Shown here piece after piece: positions 41,838 to 50,518 of a stretch of DNA of 64,000 nt. The notes beneath the pieces are model-generated. The model was not told the origin of the DNA, ran no database searches, and was given only the letters and a program-made list of their open reading frames with translations. The stretch comes from CAXBDP01 sp963974465 (GTDB lineage Bacteria; Bacteroidota; Bacteroidia; Cytophagales; Cyclobacteriaceae). Every line of letters starts with the position of its first letter. The stretch's first letter is position 1. The translations under genes were made by a program, and so were the position numbers. The stretch lies in NCBI GenBank assembly GCA_049340005.1, contig JBMPIY010000011.1. One strand, written 5' to 3'.

Positions 41838-43241
41838 TTGATGTTAAATAATTTTTTCGATAGGCTTTGGGTAGACCCAAAGGAGTTAGTATTCCTTGAA
41901 AAGGAGGTAAATACGCTTAATTTAAAGCGTATTTACCTCCTTTCGATTTTAGGTTTGCCTCTTGCTATAATTCATATTATTGTTTTTGGCTATGATTTAT
42001 CAGAAGCAACTGATGAGAAGTATTATTGGCAATTAGGAATCGTTCTTAATAACATTTTCACCTTTATTTTTCTATCAGTTGTAGCAATACTATCAAAAAA
42101 ATTTCACCGAGAATCCGCTACGAAAGACAGATCCAACGCTTCAAGAATATTGATCTGGTCAAGTTTTATTATTTTACTTTGTTTGGGATCTGTGGTTGTC
42201 GGAATAGATCAAGCTATTACACCATCGATTACTCCTTTTCTAGTAGCTTGTACAGTTGCATCTATTGTTTTTCTAGTAAAACCACGTTACTCCATTATCG
42301 GTTTTCTTTTTGGATTTTTGGTGTTTTATCTGATTTTAGTTCAAACCCAGCCCAATCCGGATATTAGACTTTCAAACATTGTGAATGGTATCACTTCAAT
42401 ATGTATTGGAATTGGTATTTCGATGGTGATGTGGTTTGGAAATATGGAGAGACTGCAACAGCAAAGAACCATCGCTTTACAAAAAGCCGAACTCGAAAAG
42501 AATTATGATATACTGGTAGAAAATGCCAAACAACTAGAAGAAGCAAACGAAACCAAGGACAAGTTCTTCTCAATTGTAACACATGATATCAAGTCACCAT
42601 TGGCTGGAATAATTGGCGCATTGAATTTGGTGAAGGAAAGCAGCAATAAAGAAGAATTATTGTTTCATGATGGATTCTTAGAGTTAATTTACCAAAGTTC
42701 AGCACGAACAGAGCGGCTATTGGATAATCTTGTACTTTGGTCGCAAAGCCAAACCAATCGACTGGTATTCAATCCTATCACAATCAACATTGCTGATTTG
42801 CTTCAAGAAAACCTTCAATTACAGGAAGCTACCATTGTAAATAAAGAAATCAAAATCACAAATGCATTTTCTGAAAAGGACTTTGTGAATGGAGACAAAG
42901 AAATGATTAATGCTATTTTCAGAAATTTACTATCAAATGCTATCAAATTCACTCCTCGTAGTGGCCAAATTTTCTTAAACTCAAAAATAATTAAAGTTGG
43001 TGATCGTCAAATGCTGCAGATTGAGGTTCGAGATTCAGGCGTTGGGATGACAAAAAAACAGATTAATGATTTGCTACAAATAAAATCTTCCCTAACTACG
43101 GAAGGTACCGAGATGGAATTGGGAACAGGTTTGGGATTAATGATTTGCAAGGAGTTTATTGGAAAGCATCAAGGGGAATTGATTATTGAAAGTGAATTAG
43201 GCGTTGGAAGTAGCTTCATCTTCTCATTGCCATTGATATGA
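41838..43241 (+). CDS. Membrane sensor histidine kinase with six-helix input domain
   Basis: A 467-residue kinase. About six membrane helices occupy residues 30-205 without a large extracytoplasmic loop, then a coiled coil, HisKA with His249 (FFSIVTHDIKSPLAGI) and HATPase_c (NLLSNAIKFTPRSG, DSGVGMTKKQ, GTGLGLMI). No adjacent regulator. The 5' coding region contains a perfect 19-bp inverted repeat (41900-41943), described separately, that would fold the mRNA around codons 21-36 and bury an AGGAGGT sequence. Confidence 0.9.
   Translation: MMLNNFFDRLWVDPKELVFLEKEVNTLNLKRIYLLSILGLPLAIIHIIVFGYDLSEATDEKYYWQLGIVLNNIFTFIFLSVVAILSKKFHRESATKDRSNASRILIWSSFIILLCLGSVVVGIDQAITPSITPFLVACTVASIVFLVKPRYSIIGFLFGFLVFYLILVQTQPNPDIRLSNIVNGITSICIGIGISMVMWFGNMERLQQQRTIALQKAELEKNYDILVENAKQLEEANETKDKFFSIVTHDIKSPLAGIIGALNLVKESSNKEELLFHDGFLELIYQSSARTERLLDNLVLWSQSQTNRLVFNPITINIADLLQENLQLQEATIVNKEIKITNAFSEKDFVNGDKEMINAIFRNLLSNAIKFTPRSGQIFLNSKIIKVGDRQMLQIEVRDSGVGMTKKQINDLLQIKSSLTTEGTEMELGTGLGLMICKEFIGKHQGELIIESELGVGSSFIFSLPLI
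41900..41943. repeat. Perfect 19-bp inverted repeat inside a kinase gene
   Basis: Arms AAAGGAGGTAAATACGCTT (41900-41918) and its exact reverse complement (41925-41943), loop AATTTA. It lies in coding sequence for residues EKEVNTLNLKRIYLLS of the kinase and includes a perfect Shine-Dalgarno-like AAAGGAGG in one arm. No T-run follows, so it is not a terminator. Confidence 0.9.
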
Positions 43242-43462
43242 GAGCAAGCCGATAAATTGTTTCATTAATTGTTTTGTCAAAAAAGCAATTAGGCCGAAGA
43301 AAATGATCAAAACCAAGTCAATTTTTCAACAAGCGTCATAATACCACATATCAACTAATTAACCCCATAATATTTGATTTCAAATCCACTTTCAATATCT
43401 TAATCGCTTGTAAGAACTTGATCAAGTTATATCACTAGCTTTTTAACCGATTTTCAAAGCCT

Positions 43463-44785
43463 ATGAATTCGAAAAAGAAAGAATTGTTAGATAAGACTCA
43501 TAAGAATTTTCTGAGTTCTATGCTATTGGAATTCCCGCAAGAGCGAATTGGTGAACTTGTGGTGGAGGATGTAATGGGCTACGGTACCACAATCGATGAA
43601 AAAATGTTTGGGGTGAAGGCACTGCAATCAATTATTCAAAGGCAAATTGATCAAAGCACTGATTTGCAATTAGATCATGAAGTAAAAGAAGTTTACCGCA
43701 GGTACAATGAAACAGAAAATATAGCTGTAATTGTAGGTGAGGTTAATATTATTTTGAAATCGCATGACGGTGATAATGAGCTCAAGGTAAGAGTAAGTAC
43801 AGTTTTAGAATATTTTGATACTAATTGGAAAGTGATTCACTGGCATGCTTCGGTGGCAACTGATTCGGAAAACGACACTTGGCACTTACAAGAATGGAAA
43901 AAGAAACAAGCAGAACTTGAGCGATTGGTTGCTGAAAAGACAAAAGAACTCAACCAATCTTTAGAGGAATTGAAAGCAGCGCAAGAGCAGCTTATTCAAC
44001 AAGAAAAACTTGCTTCACTTGGACAACTTACAGCTGGAATTGCTCATGAAATAAAGAACCCGCTAAACTTTGTTAATAACTTCTCAGACTTGAGTATTGA
44101 GCTTTTAGATGAAGCATTTGTGGAGTTAGAATCGATAGATGATTCTGATGCAAAGGAAGAAATCATTGATTTGCTCAATGATGTGAAAGCAAATTTGGAA
44201 AAGATTAATCAGCACGGAACAAGAGCTGATGGAGTGGTAAAATCCATGCTTTTGCATAGCCGTGGTGGAAGTGGCACTGTGGAGCCAACTAGCCTAAATC
44301 CCCTAATCAAAGAATATGTGAACTTAGCATTTCATGGGATGCGCGCTAGCAAATCACCCATCAATGTAAAGATCGATTTAGACTTAGATGAGAGTATTGA
44401 CAAAATATCAATTAATTCAGAGGATTTTAGTAGGTTGGTGCTTAATTTCTGTAAAAATGCATTTGATGCAATGCATGAAAAAATAATTAAGCTAAATGAC
44501 AAAGACTATCTGCCAACATTAATAATTACCTCCCGCCTCGATGAAAATGGGCTCTTTGTAGCATTTGAAGATAATGGGCCCGGTATTCCTGATGATATTA
44601 AAAACAAAATACTTTTACCTTTCTTTACCACCAAAAAAGGAACGGATGGCACTGGACTTGGTTTGAGTCTTACGAATGATATTGTAAAGGCACATGGCGG
44701 AACGCTAAATATCTTAACTGAAGTTGATAAATTCACCAGATTTGAAGTTCGGATTCCTTCAAACAACAAAACAAGCTATGTATGA
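43463..44785 (+). CDS. Soluble histidine kinase with N-terminal SnoaL/NTF2-like domain
   Basis: A 440-residue cytoplasmic kinase. Residues 1-140 look like a SnoaL-like (NTF2-fold) ligand pocket, with the closing strand NWKVIHWHASVA; then a coiled coil (about 150-185), HisKA with His195 (GIAHEIKNPLNFVNNFS) and HATPase_c (NFCKNAFDAMHEK, EDNGPGIPDD, GTGLGLSL). The ATG of the next gene, a receiver, overlaps its stop by 4 bases, and a receiver-cyclase gene follows, so the three are one signalling operon. An octamer copy is at 44529. Confidence 0.88.
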   Translation: MNSKKKELLDKTHKNFLSSMLLEFPQERIGELVVEDVMGYGTTIDEKMFGVKALQSIIQRQIDQSTDLQLDHEVKEVYRRYNETENIAVIVGEVNIILKSHDGDNELKVRVSTVLEYFDTNWKVIHWHASVATDSENDTWHLQEWKKKQAELERLVAEKTKELNQSLEELKAAQEQLIQQEKLASLGQLTAGIAHEIKNPLNFVNNFSDLSIELLDEAFVELESIDDSDAKEEIIDLLNDVKANLEKINQHGTRADGVVKSMLLHSRGGSGTVEPTSLNPLIKEYVNLAFHGMRASKSPINVKIDLDLDESIDKISINSEDFSRLVLNFCKNAFDAMHEKIIKLNDKDYLPTLIITSRLDENGLFVAFEDNGPGIPDDIKNKILLPFFTTKKGTDGTGLGLSLTNDIVKAHGGTLNILTEVDKFTRFEVRIPSNNKTSYV

Positions 44786-45159
44786 AAATACTAATTGTAG
44801 ATGACGAAAAAGATGTGGAAATGCTCTTTCGTCAAAAGTTTAGAAAGGAATTGAAGATGTATGATTTGGAGCTCGTATTTGCCTTTTCTGGTGATGATGC
44901 ATTGGAAATTCTTGGCAGCACTAATCCACCTGAAATCATGTATATATTTTCGGACATAAATATGCCTGGAATGACAGGTTTAGAATTACTTGAAAATGTA
45001 AAGGATAAATATCCTCAAATTGTAGTCAGTATGATTTCAGCATATGGTGATAGTGACAATTTTAATAGAGCAATGAACTCAGGAGCAAAAGGATTTTTCA
45101 CAAAACCAATTGATTTTGAATCCCTTAAAAAGGAAATATTAGACCTTATACAAAAATAA
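44782..45159 (+). CDS. Single-domain response regulator
   Basis: A 125-residue CheY-like receiver. Acidic pair in ILIVDDEKDVE, phospho-acceptor Asp in YIFSDINMPGMTG, Ser in MISAYGD and Lys in FFTKPIDF. No output domain. It is translationally coupled to the upstream kinase and followed 11 bases later by the receiver-cyclase gene, whose receiver is closely similar (QKFRKELKMYDLELVFAFSG versus QRFRKKIRENLYDFVFAANG), so the two arose by duplication. Confidence 0.93.
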   Translation: MKILIVDDEKDVEMLFRQKFRKELKMYDLELVFAFSGDDALEILGSTNPPEIMYIFSDINMPGMTGLELLENVKDKYPQIVVSMISAYGDSDNFNRAMNSGAKGFFTKPIDFESLKKEILDLIQK

Positions 45160-45170
45160 TTTTTGAAACT

Positions 45171-46214
45171 ATGGCAAAGATAATGGTGGTGGATGATGAG
45201 CCAGATTTAGAAATTTTAATTAAACAGCGGTTTCGGAAAAAAATAAGAGAAAATTTATACGACTTTGTTTTCGCTGCAAATGGAAGAGAGGCTTTAGAAA
45301 AATTAGCTGAAAATCCGGATATAGACTTAATACTAAGCGATATAAATATGCCTGAAATGGATGGGCTCACTTTACTATCGCATGTAAACGAAAAAAGCTC
45401 CCTTTTAAAATCTGTCATTATCTCTGCCTATGGAGACATGGAAAATATCCGGGTTGCGATGAACCGTGGTGCATTCGACTTTATTACAAAACCCGTAGAT
45501 TTCAAAGATTTGGAAATAACCATTGAAAGAACAATGGTGCATATTGATCATTTGAAAGGAACCATGAAGGCCATCAAAGAAAATGACATCCTTAAGATGT
45601 ATGTAGATGAAACAGTATTGAATTTCATGGGAGGAAGAGAATTTACCAACTCCCTATTCGAAAATGAAATTGTTAATGGAACTGTTGCATTTATAGATAT
45701 TTGCGGATTTACTTCTATCAGCGAAACGCAATCTCCGGACAAAGTCGTTGAATTGCTCAATGATTATTTCGATGTAATGGTGAAGGAGATAATTGAGCAA
45801 AATGGCATAGTTGATAAGTTTTTGGGTGATGCAATTATGGCCGTATTTAAAGGAGATTTTCATCTTGATAGAGCAATTGAAGCCTGTGTGAAAATAAGGA
45901 ATGCTGTCGATTTAATTTCCAGTGAGTCTGGTGAAGGACTTGACTATAAACCCAAAGTTTCGATAGGAATCAATAGTGGTGAAATGGTATCCGGAAATAT
46001 TGGCTCTTCCACATTGAAACGATTGGATTACACGGTGATTGGAGATGTGGTGAATGTTGCTGCCCGATTACAAGCGGCCGCAAGTGTTGGTCAAATACTT
46101 ATTACAGCAGAAAACTATGAAATCGTAAAAGATTCATTTTCCTGTACTAGGATTGGTGAAATCGCTGTCAAAAATAAAAAAGCACCTCTTGTAATCTATG
46201 AGGTTGTCAATTAA
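45171..46214 (+). CDS. Response regulator with class III adenylate/guanylate cyclase output
   Basis: A 347-residue protein: receiver (1-120; MVVDDEPDLE, phospho Asp in LILSDINMPEMDG, Lys in FITKPVDF), helical linker, and class III nucleotide cyclase domain (about 165-345). Metal Asp residues lie in TVAFIDICGFTSISE and KFLGDAIMAVFKGD; the transition-state Asn-Arg pair is in VIGDVVNVAARLQAAA. It probably makes cAMP or cGMP in response to phosphorylation by the SnoaL-like kinase. Substrate choice cannot be read securely from sequence alone. Confidence 0.9.
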   Translation: MAKIMVVDDEPDLEILIKQRFRKKIRENLYDFVFAANGREALEKLAENPDIDLILSDINMPEMDGLTLLSHVNEKSSLLKSVIISAYGDMENIRVAMNRGAFDFITKPVDFKDLEITIERTMVHIDHLKGTMKAIKENDILKMYVDETVLNFMGGREFTNSLFENEIVNGTVAFIDICGFTSISETQSPDKVVELLNDYFDVMVKEIIEQNGIVDKFLGDAIMAVFKGDFHLDRAIEACVKIRNAVDLISSESGEGLDYKPKVSIGINSGEMVSGNIGSSTLKRLDYTVIGDVVNVAARLQAAASVGQILITAENYEIVKDSFSCTRIGEIAVKNKKAPLVIYEVVN

Positions 46215-46235
46215 TTAGTTATAACTGGATATTGA

Positions 46236-47123
46236 ATGAAGATTGAAAAAAGTGTCAAATGGAAATCAATTTTTGCACTGAGATCCATTATGTATACGCT
46301 ACTTGGTGTGTTTCTGGCAATTATTGGTCTGCAAGGTTTTATGATTCCTAATAATTTTCTTGATGGCGGCGTGACTGGAATTTCCATTCTAGTCACAGGC
46401 TTTGCAGATATACACATAAGCATATTATTGATAGTAATTAATCTCCCCTTTGTGTTTATCGGGTACAAAAAAATCGGAAGAGCCTTCGGTATTCAAGCCT
46501 TAATAGCCATATTATTGTTGGCAGCCGGCATGTACTTTATTCAAATTCCACCATTTACCAGCGACAATGTACTCATTGCTGTATTTGGTGGCTTTTTCAT
46601 TGGTTTAGGCATTGGCTTTGTCATTCGTGGAGGTGGAGTAATCGATGGACTCGAAGTAATTGCTTATTACACACAAAAGAAATCAGCCTTTTCGTCAGGA
46701 GAAATAATTATGTTTCTGAACTCTCTTATCATTATGGGAGCCGCCTTCAAATTTGGTTTGGAAACAGCCATGTATTCTATCCTTGTATATTTTACTGCGA
46801 TGAAAACCTCAGACTATGTAGTCGATGGCTTTGAGGAATATACAGCACTCACTATTATTTCAGCGAAAGATCAGGAAGTTAAGTCGTTGATCGTAAATGA
46901 ATTTGGAAAGGCTATTTCTGTATATAAAGGTGAAAGAGGATATTTACCCGGGAAATATCATATCAAAGCCGATGTAGATATTATTATGACTGTGGTGACT
47001 CGGCTCGAAATTCACCGTATAAAAGAATCTGTAAACGAAATTGATCCGAAAGCATTTTTCTATGTGCAAAGCATCAAAGAAGTAAAAGGTGGTTTAGTAA
47101 AGAAAAAAGATGGAGAATTGTAA
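46236..47123 (+). CDS. YitT family membrane protein
   Basis: A 295-residue protein with five to six membrane helices (residues about 15-195) beginning with YTLLGVFLAIIGLQGFMIPN, which is the YitT signature with N-F-L-D-G-G-V-T-G-I-S, and a cytoplasmic C-terminal DUF2179 domain (YTALTIISAKDQEVKSLI, HIKADVDIIMTVVTRLEI). Function unknown; possibly a transporter. The stop overlaps the HD-domain gene by 14 bases. Confidence 0.92.
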   Translation: MKIEKSVKWKSIFALRSIMYTLLGVFLAIIGLQGFMIPNNFLDGGVTGISILVTGFADIHISILLIVINLPFVFIGYKKIGRAFGIQALIAILLLAAGMYFIQIPPFTSDNVLIAVFGGFFIGLGIGFVIRGGGVIDGLEVIAYYTQKKSAFSSGEIIMFLNSLIIMGAAFKFGLETAMYSILVYFTAMKTSDYVVDGFEEYTALTIISAKDQEVKSLIVNEFGKAISVYKGERGYLPGKYHIKADVDIIMTVVTRLEIHRIKESVNEIDPKAFFYVQSIKEVKGGLVKKKDGEL

Positions 47124-47712
47124 AATGGTGCATTTTGACAAGATATATAAAGATGTAATGGAGAGGCTCGATAAAAAGCTTCCGGTATGCTACACTTATC
47201 ATGATGCTGAACATACTCGCTATGTATTAGAAAAAGCAATACTAATCGCCGAAGCCGAAAATATCAGCCCTGAGCAAATGGTATTGGTAAAAACCGCAGC
47301 CTTATATCATGATATTGGCTACCTAATTGGTAGAATAAATCATGAAGAGCTAGGTTGCCAAACCGCCATTCAAGAGCTAAAGGACTTCAATTATTCTAAG
47401 GAAAGTATAGAGCTTGTCTGTGGGATGATTTCTGCAACCAAAATCCCACAAAATCCTAAAAACCATCTTGATCAAATTATTGCAGATGCAGATTTAGAAT
47501 ATCTAGGCACTGACTTATTTGAACACGGAGGCAAAAAACTATACAGTGAATTGAAGTGTTTCAATCCATCGCTTAGCGAGGAAGAATGGGGTAAGATTCA
47601 AATATCCTTTCTAGAATCTCATAAATACCATACTAAATTTTGTATTGAGAATCGTGAATGGAAAAAGCAGGAAAACCTAGAAAAGCTCAAGTTGGAATAT
47701 GGCGGGAGGTAA
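47110..47712 (+). CDS. HD-domain phosphohydrolase
   Basis: A 200-residue metal-dependent phosphohydrolase. The HD motif set is CYTYHDAEHTRYV (first His), AALYHDIGYLIG (HD) and IIADADLEYLG (final Asp). The substrate is unknown; nucleotides or cyclic nucleotides are plausible. It is translationally coupled to YitT. The last codons (YGGR, stop) are formed by an octamer copy at 47702-47709 followed by TAA. Confidence 0.88.
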   Translation: MENCKMVHFDKIYKDVMERLDKKLPVCYTYHDAEHTRYVLEKAILIAEAENISPEQMVLVKTAALYHDIGYLIGRINHEELGCQTAIQELKDFNYSKESIELVCGMISATKIPQNPKNHLDQIIADADLEYLGTDLFEHGGKKLYSELKCFNPSLSEEEWGKIQISFLESHKYHTKFCIENREWKKQENLEKLKLEYGGR

Positions 47713-47850
47713 AAAGATCTCTAACGAAATCTATTACCCCCATACAAAAACAATTTCCCACTTAATTGTTTATTAATTGTGTAGCCAAACCTAATTGGCT
47801 TTCTGCAACGTAAATGTATTGGTAACAACACTTATACCCTTAACACAATT

Positions 47851-48357
47851 ATGAAATCAATTTTAAGTATTCTCTTGCTATCTGCCCTTACCTTAAGCTT
47901 GAATGCGTGTGGACAGAGCAAGCAAGAAAAATCAACAACCGCTAAATCAACAGATATGAAAGATAAAGTATTAAAAACAGAGGCAGAATGGAAAAAAGAA
48001 TTGGATCCCATAGCCTTTCATGTGTTGCGTGAAAAAGGCACTGAAAGAGCTTTTACCGGTCCACTTTGGGACAACAAAGAAGAAGGCACTTATCTTTGTG
48101 GAGGATGTGGAGAACCACTTTTTAGCTCGGAAACAAAGTTTGAATCCGGTACCGGATGGCCAAGTTTTTACCAACCCATTGACCGAAGCAAACTAGAAGA
48201 TCACCTCGATCAATCACTTGGAATGGTAAGAACCGAAGTTGTTTGTAAGAAATGTGAAGGGCATCTTGGTCACGTATTCGAAGATGGCCCAAAACCTACC
48301 GGATTGAGGTATTGCCTTAATTCAGCTGCTTTGAAGTTTGTTCCAAAAGAAGGTTAA
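47851..48357 (+). CDS. msrB: Peptide-methionine (R)-S-oxide reductase, exported
   Basis: A 168-residue MsrB with an N-terminal signal whose lipobox-like end is LTLSLNACGQS, so a lipoprotein. Zinc cysteines are in YLCGGCGEPLF and VCKKCEGHLGHVF; the substrate loop is SGTGWPSFYQPI and the catalytic Cys155 lies in LRYCLNSAALKF. It reduces methionine-R-sulfoxide in envelope proteins. A terminator follows; that stretch is also the remnant of a hydrolase gene. Confidence 0.95.
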   Translation: MKSILSILLLSALTLSLNACGQSKQEKSTTAKSTDMKDKVLKTEAEWKKELDPIAFHVLREKGTERAFTGPLWDNKEEGTYLCGGCGEPLFSSETKFESGTGWPSFYQPIDRSKLEDHLDQSLGMVRTEVVCKKCEGHLGHVFEDGPKPTGLRYCLNSAALKFVPKEG

Positions 48358-48360
48358 TTA

Positions 48361-48477
48361 ATCTCAAAATCTCATTGTAAAATTTCACAGCCCTTATTTC
48401 TCTAATGGAGGATTAAGGGCTATTTTTTGCTTGGAATCCAACATACCAATCCTGCTGAGACATTTCCAAATACACTT
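48361..48477 (-). pseudogene. Remnant of a YheT-like hydrolase gene (C-terminus)
   Basis: Read on the minus strand this stretch gives VYLEMSQQDWYVGFQAKNSP, a stop, then IRAVKFYNEIL. The intact hydrolase gene at 51798-52772 ends VYLEMPQEGGHVGFKQKNSP and then VRAWEFYQEVL. The similarity over about 35 codons, with an in-frame TAA, marks a decayed copy of that gene's 3' end. Upstream of the VYLEM point I see no clear homology, so only the last segment survives. It abuts the msrB stop codon. Confidence 0.75.
48389..48428 (+). terminator. Terminator after msrB
   Basis: AGCCCTTA (48389-48396) and TAAGGGCT (48414-48421) form an 8-bp stem with a 17-base loop, followed by A and six T. It may be derived from the decayed hydrolase fragment in which it lies. 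Confidence 0.75.
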
Positions 48478-48600
48478 ACTACCGAAGCTTACACCAGGCT
48501 CCGATTTGCTCAAGCGTTCTGTTGGATTGTACCGACCACATGAATCCTAGATTGTTGAGAGCAGTAATTATATTTACCTTTTAAAGGTTTTTTAAATTAT

Positions 48601-49008
48601 CTAAAAGCGCTTCTTCTTTTGCTTTATTTCGTCACAAAGTAATTTTAAATTATCATATTGAACATCTAAACCTTTAATATAATCCTCAACTGCATTTTCG
48701 TGAATTTCTACTGTTCTTATTGCATTAGATTGAGCATCTGAATATTCTTCATCAGAAACTTGTTTAAACATTTCATAATACTGTCTGTTTGTCACATTTG
48801 AATCAGCAAATGCTGGAGAATTCCATGTTTCGCTTATGTCACAATAACCTTCATAAGTCAATTTAAAATCTTCAATTAAGTCTAAATTTCTAAAAAACTT
48901 TTCAGTAAGAATTTCACGTCTTGATTTATTCTTTTGAGTCTTTTCTGCAACTGAAATCATTTTCTCATTTGAAGTTTTCCTAAATAATGCTTTAATAAAT
49001 TCTATCAT
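48601..49008 (-). CDS. Hypothetical charged protein
   Basis: A 135-residue, lysine- and glutamate-rich protein (AEKTQKNKSRREILTEKFFR at residues 21-40; KLLCDEIKQKKKRF at the end) with no signal peptide or membrane helix. No family is recognised. It sits in the repeat-rich, decayed 48-51 kb patch, without operon partners, and could be an acquired gene. The middle part (YCDISETWNSPAFADSNVTN) has no motif I can name. Confidence 0.55.
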   Translation of the reverse strand: MIEFIKALFRKTSNEKMISVAEKTQKNKSRREILTEKFFRNLDLIEDFKLTYEGYCDISETWNSPAFADSNVTNRQYYEMFKQVSDEEYSDAQSNAIRTVEIHENAVEDYIKGLDVQYDNLKLLCDEIKQKKKRF

Positions 49009-49105
49009 TTTGCAGGGCTTTTGAAATTATTGCTCACAAAGTGTTTATATGCGAAACAGTTTCGTCTATATCCCATTTGCTGAAGAGTGTATTGTTACCT
49101 TTTTT

Positions 49106-49685
49106 TTCTTTTTTTTGCTTCTAAACATAGGATTTTCTAAGAAAATATCCTACATCTTGGCTATTCTAAATAAACTAATTAAAATGGTTCTAATAGAAAA
49201 ACTCGGGCTGATTTCAGTCTTTCTTTATATATTGGAATAGGACTTTGGTTTTTTCTTTAAACTCTAAATCAACTATAGAATATTTTATTTTGCACCGTTG
49301 GTGCTTAATTATATTATTCCCGTTTCCTTGAGCGGATGCTCAAGGCTAATGATTAGGCGCCGTTGGCGCTTGTGGTTACCTATTTTGATAAGGTATTGCT
49401 AAGAGCAATAGGATTTAGCACCAAAGGTGCGACAATCATTAACATAGCCCAACAGGGCTATGAAAAAGTGAAACCCAAAACCCAAGCACCAAGGGTGCAA
49501 AATCATTAAGATTGCCCATTTACTAGCATTTTTTTAATCAATGAAATTTGCCCTAAATGATAATAACTATGCTCAATTTGAGCTTCGATATTTCGTAAAT
49601 AGCTACCATACTCTTCTTTCACAAAAGTTTGTTTTAGTAAGTCATCATCCATTTTTTCAACTTGATCGATAAATTTCTCCGCAGT
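49106..49685. repeat. Duplicated palindrome-rich unit, copy 1
   Basis: Copy 1 of a unit repeated at 50519-51231. It begins in the T-rich tract before ACATAGGATTTTCTAAG, then carries a series of short perfect palindromes: GCACC-GTT-GGTGC (49292), CCTTGAG...CTCAAGG (49326), GCGCC-GTT-GGCGC (49357), ATTGCT...AGCAAT (49395), GCACC-AAA-GGTGC (49418), TAGCCC-AACA-GGGCTA (49445) and GCACC-AAG-GGTGC (49486). It ends with the 3' part of a DinB gene. Palindromes of this kind resemble REP-like elements seen in Bacteroidota; no transposase is in the window. Confidence 0.85.
49506..49685 (-). pseudogene. Truncated DinB-family gene (C-terminal 59 codons)
   Basis: The minus strand reads EKMDDDLLKQTFVKEEYGSY and onward to a TAA at 49506-49508, nearly identical in protein to the end of the complete DinB gene at 51052-51534 (EKMDDDLLRQTFMKEEYGSY). 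The frame is intact with mostly silent or conservative differences, but the homology stops abruptly at 49685, so promoter and the first 100 codons are lost. The sequence from 49686 to 49848 is unrelated and holds nothing I recognise. Confidence 0.85.
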
Positions 49686-49848
49686 TTACAGCTACCCGAA
49701 GGTGGGGATTTCGAAACACTTCACTGTAAACCAAACAGAAACTTTGATAGAAGCAGTAAACTTTATTCAATCACTCAAAAAGCCAATTTCATATAGATCC
49801 TATAGACTGTGTTTATTTCTCTATATTTTTAACACATTCTTGAAATTG

Positions 49849-50307
49849 TTATTTTTCGCAAAGTTCTTTCAACTTATCGAGAGCTTTTGGGTAGATCTGG
49901 TTCATGTAATCCAAAAAATCTTCAGTGGTGTCTAAGTCAACAGTAACGATTGTAGTTCCATTGTTTTCTTCGAAGGTATAGTTTTCAAATCCGTTTGCCC
50001 ATTTTTCCACTTCTGGCCCTTCAGTAATTTCCTTGTCAGCTTTAAGAAGACCATAATGTTGAATCGAAACAAATCGGTTGGGAATGTTTTCAGCTATCTT
50101 GGAAACCATACCTCCCTTTTCACCTTTCTCATCTACTCCAATAAATAGAATTTTATTTCCCTTATTCCAACTTCCTTCATAAGTCGATGTCGGGTTAAAC
50201 AATGAAGTCCATTGCTCATAAGTTGATTTACTGTTGATGCCAAGCATAAAATCATAAATCTTGGTCACAGGGGCATTGATGCTTACTTTGAATTGTAACT
50301 TTTTCAT
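49849..50307 (-). CDS. SRPBCC/AHSA1-like domain protein
   Basis: A 152-residue START-like ligand-binding protein. It opens MKKLQFKVSINAPVTKIYDF, the usual first strand and helix of the SRPBCC fold, with WTSLFNPTSTYEGSWNKGNKI (W and G positions typical of AHSA1 proteins) and a long C-terminal helix (NQIYPKALDKLKELCEK). It may bind a hydrophobic ligand; function unknown. It lies between the two copies of the palindrome-rich unit, so may have been carried or trapped by the rearrangement. Confidence 0.8.
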   Translation of the reverse strand: MKKLQFKVSINAPVTKIYDFMLGINSKSTYEQWTSLFNPTSTYEGSWNKGNKILFIGVDEKGEKGGMVSKIAENIPNRFVSIQHYGLLKADKEITEGPEVEKWANGFENYTFEENNGTTIVTVDLDTTEDFLDYMNQIYPKALDKLKELCEK

Positions 50308-50518
50308 AATTTCAATATTTGTTTAAATTAATCTTTTGAGTTGTGATTTTCCGTCATACTTAGCAGTTGTTTAATATAGTTCGAACAGTAAAGAAACACG
50401 CACAAAGAGGTTAGTATCACTTCGCTTTCAGCTTATGTTTACTAATATTCAATTCGCTTAAATTTAGCACTTTAGCCCGCATTACGTTCATACTATGTAA
50501 TTGAGTACATATTTAATT

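Noticed and set aside
49049..49240. 63-residue plus-strand ORF
   Set aside because: Lies in the left border of repeat copy 1; the corresponding part of copy 2 does not keep the frame.
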